A stretch of 64,000 nt of DNA from CAZLPZ01 sp964607245 (GCA_964607245.1 CAZSIB010000005.1:54595-118594); one strand, 5' to 3'; positions 17,461-26,727 are shown, counted from the first letter of the stretch. Numbers and translations are program-made. The notes: a model not told the origin generated them from the letters alone.

Positions 17461-18568
17461 CGCCAGCGGTATGTGCCGCCTCCGCGCCATATCCCCAAAA
17501 GACATCGCCGCGGATGGCGCCTTTAATCGCGCCGCCTGTGTCTTGTCCAATCATCAGGCGCTGCAACCGCGGACCTGTTCCCTCGGGCGCATCGGCGTCC
17601 ACATAAAACGGCAATCCATAAGACCACATGGATTTATCGATGGCGAGGGAGCGTAAGGGTGTAAGCGCAATATTTTCGGCGCCGATGGGGCCATCCGGGC
17701 CAATATCGCGAAAGAAGATATACGATTTATTTTGATTCATCAGGTCTTGTGCCTGATCCGGGTGGGCGGTGATCCAGGCGCGGATAGACTGCATCGAGGC
17801 TTGTTCTTTTGTCATTGCGCCGCGTTCGACCAGAACTTTTCCAATCGCGGTGTAGGCGTGGCCGTTGCGTTCATCATACCCCACATGCAGAGTCGTGCCG
17901 TCATCCATTGCAATGCGTCCGGATCCCTGGATTTCCAGGAAAAAGGCATCGACTGGATCATCTACCCAGGCGAGAACATGATCCTCTGTATGCGGGATCT
18001 CTCCACGTATAATCCCTTCGCGCGCGGGATAGGGGCGGAGGCTGCGTGTCCCCGGAAGTCCTGTGAGTTGCCCCGTGATCCGTTCACCTTTCAAATCCGG
18101 TTTAAAATCACCCAGATTCACAACAACATGATCAAGGGGGCGCGCCCGAATGGGAGTTTGATAGGCCCCGTGGCGTGTGCGTGATCCGCGCAAAGACGCC
18201 TCGTAATATCCGGTAAATAAACCGTCATCGCGTACCCGTGTCGTCACGCGCCAGGGGCGTAAGGATCTTTCAAGGAAAGGCCGAATGTCGGTCGTTGGGT
18301 CGTGTGCCAAAAGTTCTTCACAAAACACACGCCAATCTTCCCACGTGCCAACGGGTTTGACGGCCCCAGAGAGGGCGATTTTTTGTTGCCGCGTACAGGA
18401 TTTCGAAAGGGCCCTATGAACATCCGACAAATTATCTTGCGACCATCCCGGCAAGTCCTCGAAAGAAGCCGGATGGAAGAGCGGCGGGGCCGTTGTCGCA
18501 TCCTCAAGCGTTGTACAGGCGGAGAGCCAAGACATCATGATCACGAGAAGAAGGGTTTGTGTTTTCAT
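17402..18568 (-). CDS. mltA: Membrane-bound lytic murein transglycosylase A
   Basis: This outer-membrane lipoprotein cleaves peptidoglycan glycan strands to 1,6-anhydro products. The 388 residues begin with a lipoprotein signal (lipobox LSAC, Cys18). A central MltA domain carries DGLFTGYYEASLRGS, and a C-terminal 3D domain carries IGQDTGGAIKGAIRGDVFWG, including the conserved aspartates. The start overlaps the timA stop by ATGA, the arrangement typical of alphaproteobacteria, where TimA, MltA and an Smr-domain gene form an operon. The Smr gene is missing here. Confidence 0.93.
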   Translation of the reverse strand: MKTQTLLLVIMMSWLSACTTLEDATTAPPLFHPASFEDLPGWSQDNLSDVHRALSKSCTRQQKIALSGAVKPVGTWEDWRVFCEELLAHDPTTDIRPFLERSLRPWRVTTRVRDDGLFTGYYEASLRGSRTRHGAYQTPIRARPLDHVVVNLGDFKPDLKGERITGQLTGLPGTRSLRPYPAREGIIRGEIPHTEDHVLAWVDDPVDAFFLEIQGSGRIAMDDGTTLHVGYDERNGHAYTAIGKVLVERGAMTKEQASMQSIRAWITAHPDQAQDLMNQNKSYIFFRDIGPDGPIGAENIALTPLRSLAIDKSMWSYGLPFYVDADAPEGTGPRLQRLMIGQDTGGAIKGAIRGDVFWGYGAEAAHTAGVMKSRGNLWVLLPAHLAPE

Positions 18569-19293
18569 CGCGATTCGGGCAAGGGGGTTTTGTGTGGTTC
18601 GGCCTGTTCGTCGCGCGTTTCATAGACATACCAAATCGGGCTTGTGGCTGTTATTTCCCGGCCAAACATCCAGATATCGATCATGGTGGTTGTCTTTTCT
18701 GGATCGCCGGCAATCACGACGCCTGCTGCGTTGCGGATCAGGCAGGTTTCCTGGGCCGTGAACCGAACACTGATAAAAGCGGTGCCTTCTTTTATCGTGG
18801 CCGAAATAATATCCATCGCGGGAATCGACTCGATCCTTGTGTCGACCGTTTCGGCGCGTGTTTCGCGGTCGATGATGGCCCGTTCAAAATCATTATAGAC
18901 AGGAGGCGTTAACAGGGATCTGAGGGTCGCGCGGTCGCCTTTGGCAAAAGAGGTGACGATCAGTTCAAACGCATCCTCCGCGCCTTCCATGAAATGGTCG
19001 AGATTAAAACGCGGGTCAGCCTCGGCAATTTTGCGCAGTCCCGCCTCGGTGTCTGGCGTTTCGATACGCACGCGTCCGGTCAAAGTCGTTTTAGTGATTC
19101 GGATGGACGGCGTGCCCGGCATCGGCGAGAGTTGAATAACATTACTCTCTTCGCGATTTCCGGGTTTATTGTCGGGTGCCGCAAAGGGGTTCTCGCGCGT
19201 GCGCTCATCCCCGTGGCGTGTCCCCAGAATGCTTTTCAGCCAAAAAACCAGAACCCCGGCAATAATCCCGTAAATAATCAAATCTGCCGCCAC
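18565..19293 (-). CDS. timA: Tim44-like protein TimA
   Basis: The 242-residue protein has a single N-terminal membrane anchor (about residues 4-20), then a charged linker and a C-terminal Tim44/Tim14-type domain (about 75-230). The domain contains FNLDHFMEGAEDAFELIVTSF and the late strand IDIWMFGREI. It is the bacterial relative of the mitochondrial import motor tether Tim44. In alphaproteobacteria it is inner-membrane-bound, with a proposed role in membrane protein or respiratory complex quality. It is translationally coupled to mltA. Confidence 0.88.
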   Translation of the reverse strand: MAADLIIYGIIAGVLVFWLKSILGTRHGDERTRENPFAAPDNKPGNREESNVIQLSPMPGTPSIRITKTTLTGRVRIETPDTEAGLRKIAEADPRFNLDHFMEGAEDAFELIVTSFAKGDRATLRSLLTPPVYNDFERAIIDRETRAETVDTRIESIPAMDIISATIKEGTAFISVRFTAQETCLIRNAAGVVIAGDPEKTTTMIDIWMFGREITATSPIWYVYETRDEQAEPHKTPLPESR

Positions 19294-19358
19294 GCTTATG
19301 TACCCCTCTTAAAGAAATGAAGTCGATCTAGCGGGTACTATACGCACTGTTGAGGGGT

Positions 19359-19388
19359 TTGACAAAAGGGGTTTAGTTTTTCTATAAA
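19359..19388 (+). promoter_or_regulatory. sigma70-type promoter of the 225-residue gene
   Basis: TTGACA at 19359-19364 and TATAAA at 19383-19388 are 18 bases apart (CTATAA gives 17). AAGGAGGT at 19397-19404 follows, just before the ATG at 19409. The Shine-Dalgarno match is nearly perfect but only four bases from that ATG, so the in-frame ATG at 19418 is an alternative start. Confidence 0.7.
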
Positions 19389-19408
19389 ACAAATCTAAGG
19401 AGGTCGGT

Positions 19409-20086
19409 ATGGTCCATATGGCCCGCATTAACCCTGTTGTCGAGATGGATCATTTTGATGCCCCAGAAATTCGTGCACGGCTGTCCTCTGGGCAGGCGGG
19501 GTGCGTGATTGTGCGGGAAACCATAGATCCGTCTATCCTTGCGGGGCTTTCCCCTGCACATCAGCGTTTTTTAAGTCGGCACTGGGTGGCCGCCGCACCA
19601 TCCGGCAGACTTGGATTATATGAATTTAATCATAGGGCCCCAGTTGAAGATCGATCTGAGCCGGATGCAACCTTAAAAGATGCTTTTGCTGCGTTGGTTG
19701 AAAACGATATCACCCGAATGGCCGAAATATCGACGAGTGGAACCAAGGTGAGGGGACGATTTTGTTTAGATTATTACCTTTCGGCAGGTGCGCATATTGA
19801 TCGGGTTACGGGAAGAAATATCGCGCATCGGCATTTGATTGGCGATCAGGCGGGGATGGTCATTTTCTGTCCTGAAGGGCCGGTGGATATTCGCCCCGCG
19901 AATAATGCCGGGGATCAGTTTGACCGCACACAAATTGATCGAATGGTACGGCAGGGGAATGCAAAATTACGACAATTAAAACCGGGAGAAATTGCGTACT
20001 TTAATGACACCTGCCTGCATTGGTCGTTCATTCCGCGTCACCAAGATTTGTCGGAAGTCCCGAAATTTAGAGTGATTTATGCCTAA
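19409..20086 (+). CDS. Putative non-heme iron (HxD...H...R) double-stranded beta-helix protein
   Basis: The 225-residue cytoplasmic protein contains His129-x-Asp131 in AHID, a distal His204 in CLHWSF and Arg221 in KFRVIY. That order and spacing suit an iron(II)/2-oxoglutarate-type beta-helix. GDQAGMVIF and LKPGEIAYFND look like core strands of that fold, and it may belong near DUF1826. The oxygenase call is an inference from pattern only, and a non-catalytic cupin is also possible. It is a single gene with its own strong promoter and an exceptional ribosome site. Confidence 0.5.
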   Translation: MVHMARINPVVEMDHFDAPEIRARLSSGQAGCVIVRETIDPSILAGLSPAHQRFLSRHWVAAAPSGRLGLYEFNHRAPVEDRSEPDATLKDAFAALVENDITRMAEISTSGTKVRGRFCLDYYLSAGAHIDRVTGRNIAHRHLIGDQAGMVIFCPEGPVDIRPANNAGDQFDRTQIDRMVRQGNAKLRQLKPGEIAYFNDTCLHWSFIPRHQDLSEVPKFRVIYA

Positions 20087-20189
20087 CACACTGAAAGCGA
20101 GGCATAAAAAGACACTACCTTAAGTTGTTTTTAACTGTTTTCTTGCATCCTGACGGGGCTGGCTTGTTTTTCAACAGGTTTTCCCTCCT

Positions 20190-20984
20190 ATGTCTGCCAC
20201 CGTTTACACGGATGGTTTTTGTGCTTTTATTCATGCGATTGCACTGAAACGGAATGAGCTTCATAAATGGACGGCCCTCATTATTCAAGTGGCGGACTCG
20301 ACAGGCCATGCGGATTTTGACGAAGTCATTCAAGTTCTGAATTTCCAGTTTCAAGGGCAAGAAGCGCTGATCTTGACTCAAAGCCAACAAAAACGCGTTT
20401 TTGTGATTACCCGCACCGACCGCAAGGCCTTATCAATTCTCGAAAGTTCGATTGCCAAGGCGTTCCCGGATGACAACGTGAAGGTTTTGATGGGCGTTCC
20501 CCTGAACCGTGGAGTGGATATCTTGGCCAAGATGATTGGAATGACAACACCTCAAACCGATCACGCGACCCATATCAGTTTAAAAAGACTGGCGCGGCCC
20601 AGCAATGCGTTCTTGGTTTTGACAGATAACAAGGATATTACGGCGCAAGCCCTTCGGACTCTTCAGGGATTTGGGCATGTGACCATGGCCCAGAATATCG
20701 AGGATTTTTTTCGCCTGTACCGGGATTATGCCCCGAATGCGACTTTTATTGATGCGAGTTTTGATTCCGCAGAGGGAGAATCTCTCGTTTCTAAATTACG
20801 CGCGCAGTACGATCCGCATTCTCATGTTGTGATGATCGGACAGGCGGCGACGGATGCTTTCGTGAATAAGTACAAGAAAACCGGCGTCAACGGCATTGTG
20901 ATTCCGCCGCTGTCCTACGATACTGTTTTACGTCAACTAACGCGCGTTCCAACAAAAGTTTCTCGGACGATGGCCGCCCATTAA
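20190..20984 (+). CDS. Protein with a degenerate response-regulator receiver domain
   Basis: The 264 residues have an unrecognised N-terminal domain (about 1-130, alternating strands and helices). The C-terminal domain (about 138-255) has the receiver order: strand AFLVLTDN, Asp188 in ATFIDAS at the phospho-acceptor position, strand HVVMIGQAAT and strand GIVIPPL. The conserved lysine before the last proline is replaced by proline, and the first acidic pair is weak. Phosphorylation is therefore doubtful and this is probably a pseudo-receiver. No kinase gene is near. It may act as a partner-binding module. Confidence 0.6.
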   Translation: MSATVYTDGFCAFIHAIALKRNELHKWTALIIQVADSTGHADFDEVIQVLNFQFQGQEALILTQSQQKRVFVITRTDRKALSILESSIAKAFPDDNVKVLMGVPLNRGVDILAKMIGMTTPQTDHATHISLKRLARPSNAFLVLTDNKDITAQALRTLQGFGHVTMAQNIEDFFRLYRDYAPNATFIDASFDSAEGESLVSKLRAQYDPHSHVVMIGQAATDAFVNKYKKTGVNGIVIPPLSYDTVLRQLTRVPTKVSRTMAAH

Positions 20985-20986
20985 GG

Positions 20987-21505
20987 TTATTTTTTGCGGA
21001 ACTGGTCAAGTGAGACAACTTCGCCCATTTTTCCGCTGTCATCACCGTCTTTACGTTTTCCGCGCGGGCCGTCGCCGCCACCGTCATCGTCCGGTCCTTC
21101 CCCTTCGTCATCGTCGTCATGAAGGCCCATGGGCTGGAATTGCAGGGCAAAATTGACGGAAGGGTCGGCAAAGATGCTGATGGATTTGAGCGGGATCACC
21201 AAACGTTCAAGCGCATTGTTGAAAGAAAGCGTGACAGATAATTTTTCATCATCGACGGCCAAATCGTAATACTGGAATTGTAAAACGATCGTCATTTCTC
21301 CAGGATAACGTTCTTTGAGGTAATCTGGAATCTTGACCCCCGGATGATCGGTCAGGAAGGTAATATAAAAGTGATGGTCGCCCGGGGGTTCACCAAAATC
21401 GATGACTTCCTGAACCGCTTGTTTCACCACATTGCGTAAGGCGGTTTCAACCATACGGTCATAGCGTAGGGTTTCGTTTTCGTCGGGAGCTTTATTCTTT
21501 GCCAT
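20987..21505 (-). CDS. sspB: ClpXP adaptor SspB, alpha type
   Basis: It delivers ssrA-tagged proteins to the ClpXP protease. The 172 residues have an SspB core (about 10-125; GDHHFYITFLTDHPGVKIPDYL is a hallmark region), then an acidic Gly/Asp-rich flexible linker. The C-terminal ClpX-docking tail is VVSLDQFRKK, matching the known XB motif pattern of the alphaproteobacterial adaptor. Its length is normal. It is convergent with the pseudo-receiver gene, with a 2-bp gap. Confidence 0.93.
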   Translation of the reverse strand: MAKNKAPDENETLRYDRMVETALRNVVKQAVQEVIDFGEPPGDHHFYITFLTDHPGVKIPDYLKERYPGEMTIVLQFQYYDLAVDDEKLSVTLSFNNALERLVIPLKSISIFADPSVNFALQFQPMGLHDDDDEGEGPDDDGGGDGPRGKRKDGDDSGKMGEVVSLDQFRKK

Positions 21506-21594
21506 GGCGGCGGCCTCTTTGATTCGTATCGGATGTCGCTTCGATCACTCTATCAAATTGTTGATCGAACGCCAGCCCCAGAAAATCATATATT

Positions 21595-23451
21595 TTATGG
21601 TGTTTTTTCGTGGTTCTGATAGGGGGCGAGCGCATTCATCAGGGTTGAAACAGGCCCGCGCAAGCCCTGCCAGACGCGCGTGTCGTCGGCAAGCCGTTGA
21701 ATGTCCTGGGCGTGCCCGCGCTTTTCGTGATAGCGGAGGAGCGCAAGGCGCAGGCTGGCACTGCGCGGTTCAACCTCAAGCCCGCGCTCCCAAGCGGGAA
21801 GGGGGGTTTTCCCCACCACCTCGTCCAAGCGTCCCTGAAGTTCATAGGCCATGGGAAGATACGGATCACGCGTTAAGGCCGCTGTGATTTGATCTTGAAT
21901 CGCGTCAGGGCTCGGCCCGTTTGAGAGCGGTCCCGCGAGCAGTAACGTCAAGCGATAGTCGGCCGCCCGCGCATAGGGCACCGCGTGAAGATCAAAAGAG
22001 AAGGCGCGGGCGGTGTGGAGGTCATCGGCAAAACGTTCCAGATTTCCCTGGGCCAGGTAACGCTCGGCACGTTTCAAGGCATATTCGGCGTAAATCCCGG
22101 TGATGGATACAAGTAAGGCAATAAAAAGGATCGCGGCTGTGATGCGGTGAAAAACCTTTCCTGTCCGGGTTTTTGCATCGTTTGTTTTGGGCAACACGGA
22201 CCGTAAAATCAGGCCGATTCCGATTCCGCTTAAAATTAAAACCGGCAAGACGCCCCACATAAACTCAATCTGCGCTTGAAGGAAAAGCGCGGCCAGCATC
22301 GCCGCGGCCCCAGCAAGAAAAGGCAGCGTGTTTTCCGTGCGCGACAAAAGAAAGGCCCGCGACAAAACCAGAAGCACAAGCCCCAGATAAAGAACCCCGC
22401 CGATCATTCCCGTCTCAAGGGTTATTTGTAAGACATCATTATGTGCGGCATAGGCGGATGTCAGATGGGCGGGGGTGATGACGCTGGGGAAGACGCTTGC
22501 AAAACTTCCCGTACCATATCCGAACCAAGGGCGTTCGGCGATGAGCGACAGGGTTGAGCGCCACAGTTCAGGTCGAGACCCAAGGGCCGCGGTGGGGTCG
22601 TGCCAAAGATCCGAAAATCCGGTCATCGCCATCCAGTGGCTTGGGAAAAGGAAAGGAATTGCGGTGATCAGAAGACCGCTGAGGATCCCCGTAAAGAGAA
22701 AACGGGGTGATACCTCTGTTTTTTGAATGCGGAGGGTAGAGGGGCGCAGGGCCCAGAAAAAAATCATACCGACGAGAAACCCCAGGATTCCCCCGCGGCT
22801 ACCCGTTGCGAAAAGACCCAAGATGCAGAGGACCAGGATCACGAAAGATAACGGGCGTGGTTTTTCGCCCGTGTGCGGCATGCACGCCCCCAGCGTTAAA
22901 AATATTCCGGCGTTCATCACCATGGCTAGGTGGTTGGCATCGGCAAATGGCCATTCGGCACGGCCGAGTGACCCAAGCCACGGGTGAAGGGGCGGGAACA
23001 GGGCACAAAAAACACTCCATCCCGCAAGGAAGGCGATGATGCTTTGAATGCCCTGGATCAGGGTGTTGGTTTCCCTCTCATCCGCGCGCGTGGATATCCC
23101 CATGACGGCGAACGCTGTTGTGACCGGTAACAGATAGGACGCAAGTGTGGCAAGACCGCGCGCCGGAATATCTGATGTGACCGCGCGAAAAGAGAGCCAC
23201 AGAGCAAAGAGCATCATGGTTAAAATCGTTAAGAACAGGATACCCTGGCGCGGGGTAAAGACACGGGCGGCGGTCCCCGGCGAAACCACAAGAAAGGCGA
23301 TAAAAGAAAGCCCGAGCGTGGCGATAACGAAAGGTGTCTCTCCCCCAAGGCCTGGCCAAAGAAAAGAAGCACAAAAGGCAAAAATTAAGGCCGTGACAGC
23401 CGCATCATCGCGTATTGTCTTGGCGCTCGCGGGGTCTTTTAAAGCCATCAT
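21595..23451 (-). CDS. Large O-antigen ligase-like membrane protein with C-terminal helical tail
   Basis: The 618-residue protein has about 12 hydrophobic segments over residues 20-450. Its Wzy_C-type periplasmic loop includes RPWFGYGTGSFASVFP and YAAHNDVLQITLETG (the histidine-containing signature). A soluble C-terminal part of about 150 residues, rich in Ala/Leu/Arg, looks like TPR-type helices. WaaL/PglL-like enzymes with such tails transfer glycans to lipid A or proteins. It starts with two consecutive ATG codons and has no neighbouring glycan genes, so the acceptor is unknown. Confidence 0.75.
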   Translation of the reverse strand: MMALKDPASAKTIRDDAAVTALIFAFCASFLWPGLGGETPFVIATLGLSFIAFLVVSPGTAARVFTPRQGILFLTILTMMLFALWLSFRAVTSDIPARGLATLASYLLPVTTAFAVMGISTRADERETNTLIQGIQSIIAFLAGWSVFCALFPPLHPWLGSLGRAEWPFADANHLAMVMNAGIFLTLGACMPHTGEKPRPLSFVILVLCILGLFATGSRGGILGFLVGMIFFWALRPSTLRIQKTEVSPRFLFTGILSGLLITAIPFLFPSHWMAMTGFSDLWHDPTAALGSRPELWRSTLSLIAERPWFGYGTGSFASVFPSVITPAHLTSAYAAHNDVLQITLETGMIGGVLYLGLVLLVLSRAFLLSRTENTLPFLAGAAAMLAALFLQAQIEFMWGVLPVLILSGIGIGLILRSVLPKTNDAKTRTGKVFHRITAAILFIALLVSITGIYAEYALKRAERYLAQGNLERFADDLHTARAFSFDLHAVPYARAADYRLTLLLAGPLSNGPSPDAIQDQITAALTRDPYLPMAYELQGRLDEVVGKTPLPAWERGLEVEPRSASLRLALLRYHEKRGHAQDIQRLADDTRVWQGLRGPVSTLMNALAPYQNHEKTP

Positions 23452-23717
23452 CAGCTAGTTTTGGCGTATTGGTCCCGAAAGGTCAAGGTGATGACCCAGG
23501 CAATGCCCTTTGCTCCTAATAAAATAGACTTTAGTAATGCCAGAGGAAGCTGGCATCCAGTTTTTTTATGTTTTTGGGCCCCAGCTTGCACTGAGGTTAC
23601 AGAGTCTTGACCTCCTCATCCTTATTGCCTTTTTCCTCTTGTCAAACGCCGGAACTTTGTCTATTTTCCAAGCCTGAAGCCGAATTTATTTTCCGTACTA
23701 TATGTTCGGTGCGGTTT

Positions 23718-23792
23718 TGGGGTGTCGCCAAGCGGTAAGGCAGCGGTTTTTGGTACCGCCATGCGTTGGTTCGAATCCAGCCACCCCAGCCA
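23718..23792 (+). tRNA. tRNA-Gln (anticodon TTG)
   Basis: The acceptor arm TGGGGTG (23718-23724) pairs with CACCCCA (23782-23788), followed by G and an encoded CCA. The D-arm GCCAAGCGGTAAGGC, the anticodon arm GCGGTTTTTGGTACCGC with TTG as anticodon, and the T-arm GTTGGTTCGAATCCAGC are all standard. Between the upstream membrane-protein gene and this tRNA (23452-23717) I see only a small hairpin, TGCCAG/CTGGCA with a T-run (23538-23568), and AT-rich promoter-like sequence. hemN begins 40 bases downstream. Confidence 0.97.
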
Positions 23793-23832
23793 TTTTTTCC
23801 TTTCAATCCGCCTGAGAGAATAAAGCAGGCGG

Positions 23833-25194
23833 ATGGCCCTGCTTTGTGGACCTGTTGTGCGCACACTTTCTGTTGATCAGCTTCTTGAAAAATATGACCG
23901 CCCCGTGCCGCGGTATACCAGTTTTCCAACGGCCGTGCATTTTGATCAGGTGATCACGCAAGAGACATATGCGCGTTTACTTGCGGGGATTACAGACAAG
24001 GCACCGCTTGCGCTCTATCTTCATATCCCGTTTTGTCGCGAACTTTGTTATTACTGTGGATGCCACACGCGTGCGGTCAATGATGCCCGCCCGGTCCAAA
24101 GCTATCTGACCTCCTTGCGTCAGGAAATTCATCATGTGGGGCAATGTCTGACGTCTCGTCCCGTGGTCTCCAGCGTACATTTCGGCGGCGGAACGCCGAA
24201 CATTTTAGAGATGGAAGATTTATCGGCGTTGATCGATGATCTCAAAACGTACTTTCATTTTCATGATCAAACAGAAATTGATATTGAGCTCGATCCGCGG
24301 TTGTTAAATACAGCTCAGATTCAGGGGTTAGCCCAGATCGGTGTGGGGCGCGTGAGTTTAGGCGCACAGGATTTTAACGACGCGGTTCAGCGCGCGGTCA
24401 ACCGAATCCAACCCTACGAAAAGGTACAAGACGACGTGCAGGCCTTGCGCGCCGCGGGGATTTCAAAAATCAATCTGGATATGATGATTGGGTTGCCGTG
24501 TCAGACTGAACGTCATGTCCATTTAAATGCGGAACGGACCTTGGACCTGGATCCGGACCGCATGGCTGTTTTTGCCTATGCGCATGTGCCTTGGATGAAA
24601 AAACACCAGAAACTCCTTGAAAAATACCCCCTACCAGGGCTCCATGAACGCCACCGGATGAATACGATTATGGCCGATGCATTTACCTCAGCCGGATATG
24701 TTCCGGTAGGGATTGATCATTTTGCACGGCCTGATGACCCGCTCGCCCGTGCGCGGGACGCGCAAAATTTGCGACGGAATTTTCAAGGGTATGTCGCGGA
24801 TGGATCGGATACGTTGATCGGGTTTGGCGTGTCGTCGATTGGTCGCGTCGGGGAAACCTTTATTCAAAATATCGCAACGCCCCGGGACTATCAAATCGCC
24901 GTATCTGAAGCGCGCTTCCCCATTCAACGGGGCCGGGTCTTAAGTGCAGAAGATGCCCAAAGAAGCCATGTGATTGAACAAATCATGTGCCAATTCGCGG
25001 TGGCCTGTGCGGATTTCGACGGGCTTTCTTATGCAGAAGAGTTGATGATGGATCTACTACGCGATGGGTTGGTTGAGAGGAGCCAAGATCGCCTGGAGGT
25101 CACGGCGCTTGGAAAACCCTTTACACGGATTGTCGCCTCGTGTTTTGATCCGTATTACAAGCATAATGAAACACGCCATGCGCGGGCGGTTTAA
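23833..25194 (+). CDS. hemN: Oxygen-independent coproporphyrinogen III oxidase
   Basis: This radical SAM enzyme decarboxylates coproporphyrinogen III to protoporphyrinogen IX without oxygen in heme synthesis. The 453 residues show the true HemN motif PFCRELCYYCGC, with the cluster cysteines Cys68, Cys72 and Cys75. The N-terminal PRYTSFPTA is typical of bona fide HemN, unlike HemW. SAM-binding FGGGTPN and the C-terminal HemN domain follow. Its length is normal. It shows that the organism can make heme under low oxygen. Confidence 0.95.
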   Translation: MALLCGPVVRTLSVDQLLEKYDRPVPRYTSFPTAVHFDQVITQETYARLLAGITDKAPLALYLHIPFCRELCYYCGCHTRAVNDARPVQSYLTSLRQEIHHVGQCLTSRPVVSSVHFGGGTPNILEMEDLSALIDDLKTYFHFHDQTEIDIELDPRLLNTAQIQGLAQIGVGRVSLGAQDFNDAVQRAVNRIQPYEKVQDDVQALRAAGISKINLDMMIGLPCQTERHVHLNAERTLDLDPDRMAVFAYAHVPWMKKHQKLLEKYPLPGLHERHRMNTIMADAFTSAGYVPVGIDHFARPDDPLARARDAQNLRRNFQGYVADGSDTLIGFGVSSIGRVGETFIQNIATPRDYQIAVSEARFPIQRGRVLSAEDAQRSHVIEQIMCQFAVACADFDGLSYAEELMMDLLRDGLVERSQDRLEVTALGKPFTRIVASCFDPYYKHNETRHARAV

Positions 25195-25204
25195 TCGAGG
25201 CGTC

Positions 25205-26377
25205 ATGACCAAAGAAAAAACGGATATATTCATTCAGACTCAAGAAGCGCTGGATGATCTGATTGCGCGGATGCGCGGGTCCAAAGTGGTTTTTCTGGAC
25301 ACTGAATTCTTGCGCGAAAAGACCTATTATTCGCAACTTTGTGTTGTTCAGGCAAAAATCCCGAACCATGATCCGGTCGCGATTGATGCGCTTGCTCCCG
25401 ATATTGATCTCGCGCCCTTTTGGCAGGCGCTTCTTGACCCCACCATGATCAAGGTATTTCATGCGGGTCGCCAAGATCTTGAGATCATTGTCGATGCGTG
25501 CGGCCAGGTGCCAATGCCTTTATTCGATACGCAGATTGCAGCAAGTGTCCTGGGGTATGGGGATCAGGTGGGGTTTGAGACCCTCGCGCGTGTCATTTTA
25601 AAACAGCCCCTCGATAAGGGCTCTCAATTTACCGATTGGTCGCGACGACCGTTGACCGCGCGACAGCTCACCTATGCACTGGATGATGTGCGTTATCTCG
25701 AACCGATTTATACGCGGTTATCGACCGAGCTTCAGGCAAAAGGTCGGGCCGGATGGGTCGCGCAAGATCTTGAGAATATGACGCGGATTGAGACCTATCG
25801 TCTTGATCCTGCGACCTTGTGGCGGCGTGTGAAGATTAAATCGGACCGCCCGCGCGATCTGGCCGTACTTCAATCGCTTGCCATGTGGCGCGAGGAAGAG
25901 GCGCGCGCGCGGAACTTGCCCCGTGGGCGCATTTTAAAAGATGACCCGATGGCGGAAATTGCGCTGCATCACCCGTCTGATCTTGATGCGCTTGCGACTA
26001 TTCGCGGGATTGATAAGGGGATGGTGCGTGGGCGGTTGGGGGCTGGGTTGCTTCAGGCTGTGCGTCGGGGGTTAGATGTGCCAGAGGCCGCATGTCCCCG
26101 GGTTGCCAAGCGCAAGCCGATCAATGACGAACAAGAATTGCTCCTCGATATCTTGAAGCTTGTCGTGAAAATGCGCGCGCGCGAAATTGGCGTCGCGACC
26201 CGCATGCTGGCCTCGTCTGATGATCTCGATACACTGGTGCGCGAGGGATTTGACGCGTCGGCTCTGGCGTCCGGGTGGCGGTTTGATGTCTTGGGGCGGG
26301 ATTTACTTGAAAATCCCCGGTTTTCGTTTCAATTTGATATCCAAGCCCAGCGCGTCACGCTGAATACGGCCCCTTAA
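25205..26377 (+). CDS. rnd: Ribonuclease D
   Basis: This is a 3'-5' exoribonuclease for tRNA 3' maturation. I chose the ATG at 25205 (390 residues), because the longer frame runs back inside hemN. The DEDD exonuclease site is visible: Asp32 and Glu34 in FLDTEFLREKTYY, a second Asp in HAGRQDLEII and the Y-x3-D motif in LTYALDDVRYL. One or two C-terminal HRDC-like helical domains follow (about 215-390; RNLPRGRILKDD). It begins 10 bases after hemN and is probably cotranscribed with it. Confidence 0.92.
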   Translation: MTKEKTDIFIQTQEALDDLIARMRGSKVVFLDTEFLREKTYYSQLCVVQAKIPNHDPVAIDALAPDIDLAPFWQALLDPTMIKVFHAGRQDLEIIVDACGQVPMPLFDTQIAASVLGYGDQVGFETLARVILKQPLDKGSQFTDWSRRPLTARQLTYALDDVRYLEPIYTRLSTELQAKGRAGWVAQDLENMTRIETYRLDPATLWRRVKIKSDRPRDLAVLQSLAMWREEEARARNLPRGRILKDDPMAEIALHHPSDLDALATIRGIDKGMVRGRLGAGLLQAVRRGLDVPEAACPRVAKRKPINDEQELLLDILKLVVKMRAREIGVATRMLASSDDLDTLVREGFDASALASGWRFDVLGRDLLENPRFSFQFDIQAQRVTLNTAP

Positions 26378-26529
26378 TATACATAATATATAAATTTATC
26401 TCTTGCGCCCGGGCATCAAACCCGGTAGAAGATTTCAATTATCTCCCGTCAATTTATGATGTTCGTTTTTCCTTTGGGTCTTTAAAAGATCCGCGGTTAC
26501 GAACCTGTGGGGAAAAGTAAAGGTAACAG

Positions 26530-26724
26530 ATGATGACTAAACCATTTGAATTTTTTCGTCAGGTCCGCGCGGAACTTGCCAAGATCCATTGGCCAACCCG
26601 CAAGGAAACAACGATGAGCGCGATTGCCGTCTTTCTGATGGTGTCGGTTTGCGCCGTGTTTTTGTTTCTGACCGATCAAGTTTTGTCTTTTGTTGTTCGT
26701 CTTGTTTTGAATTTAGGGGCTTAA
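26530..26724 (+). CDS. secE: Preprotein translocase subunit SecE
   Basis: This is the small essential clamp subunit of the SecYEG channel. The 64 residues have the amphipathic helix FFRQVRAELAKIHWPTRKET (residues 8-27), with the conserved WPTRKET, and one membrane helix (30-60), the short single-helix form usual outside enterics. nusG starts 3 bases downstream. The upstream gap (26378-26529) is AT-rich and lacks the tRNA-Trp gene that often precedes secE. Confidence 0.95.
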   Translation: MMTKPFEFFRQVRAELAKIHWPTRKETTMSAIAVFLMVSVCAVFLFLTDQVLSFVVRLVLNLGA

Positions 26725-26727
26725 ATC

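Noticed and set aside
26378..26529. tRNA-Trp gene expected before secE
   Set aside because: The sequence shows no cloverleaf. It contains only AT-rich DNA and a short GCCCGGG...CCCGG stretch.
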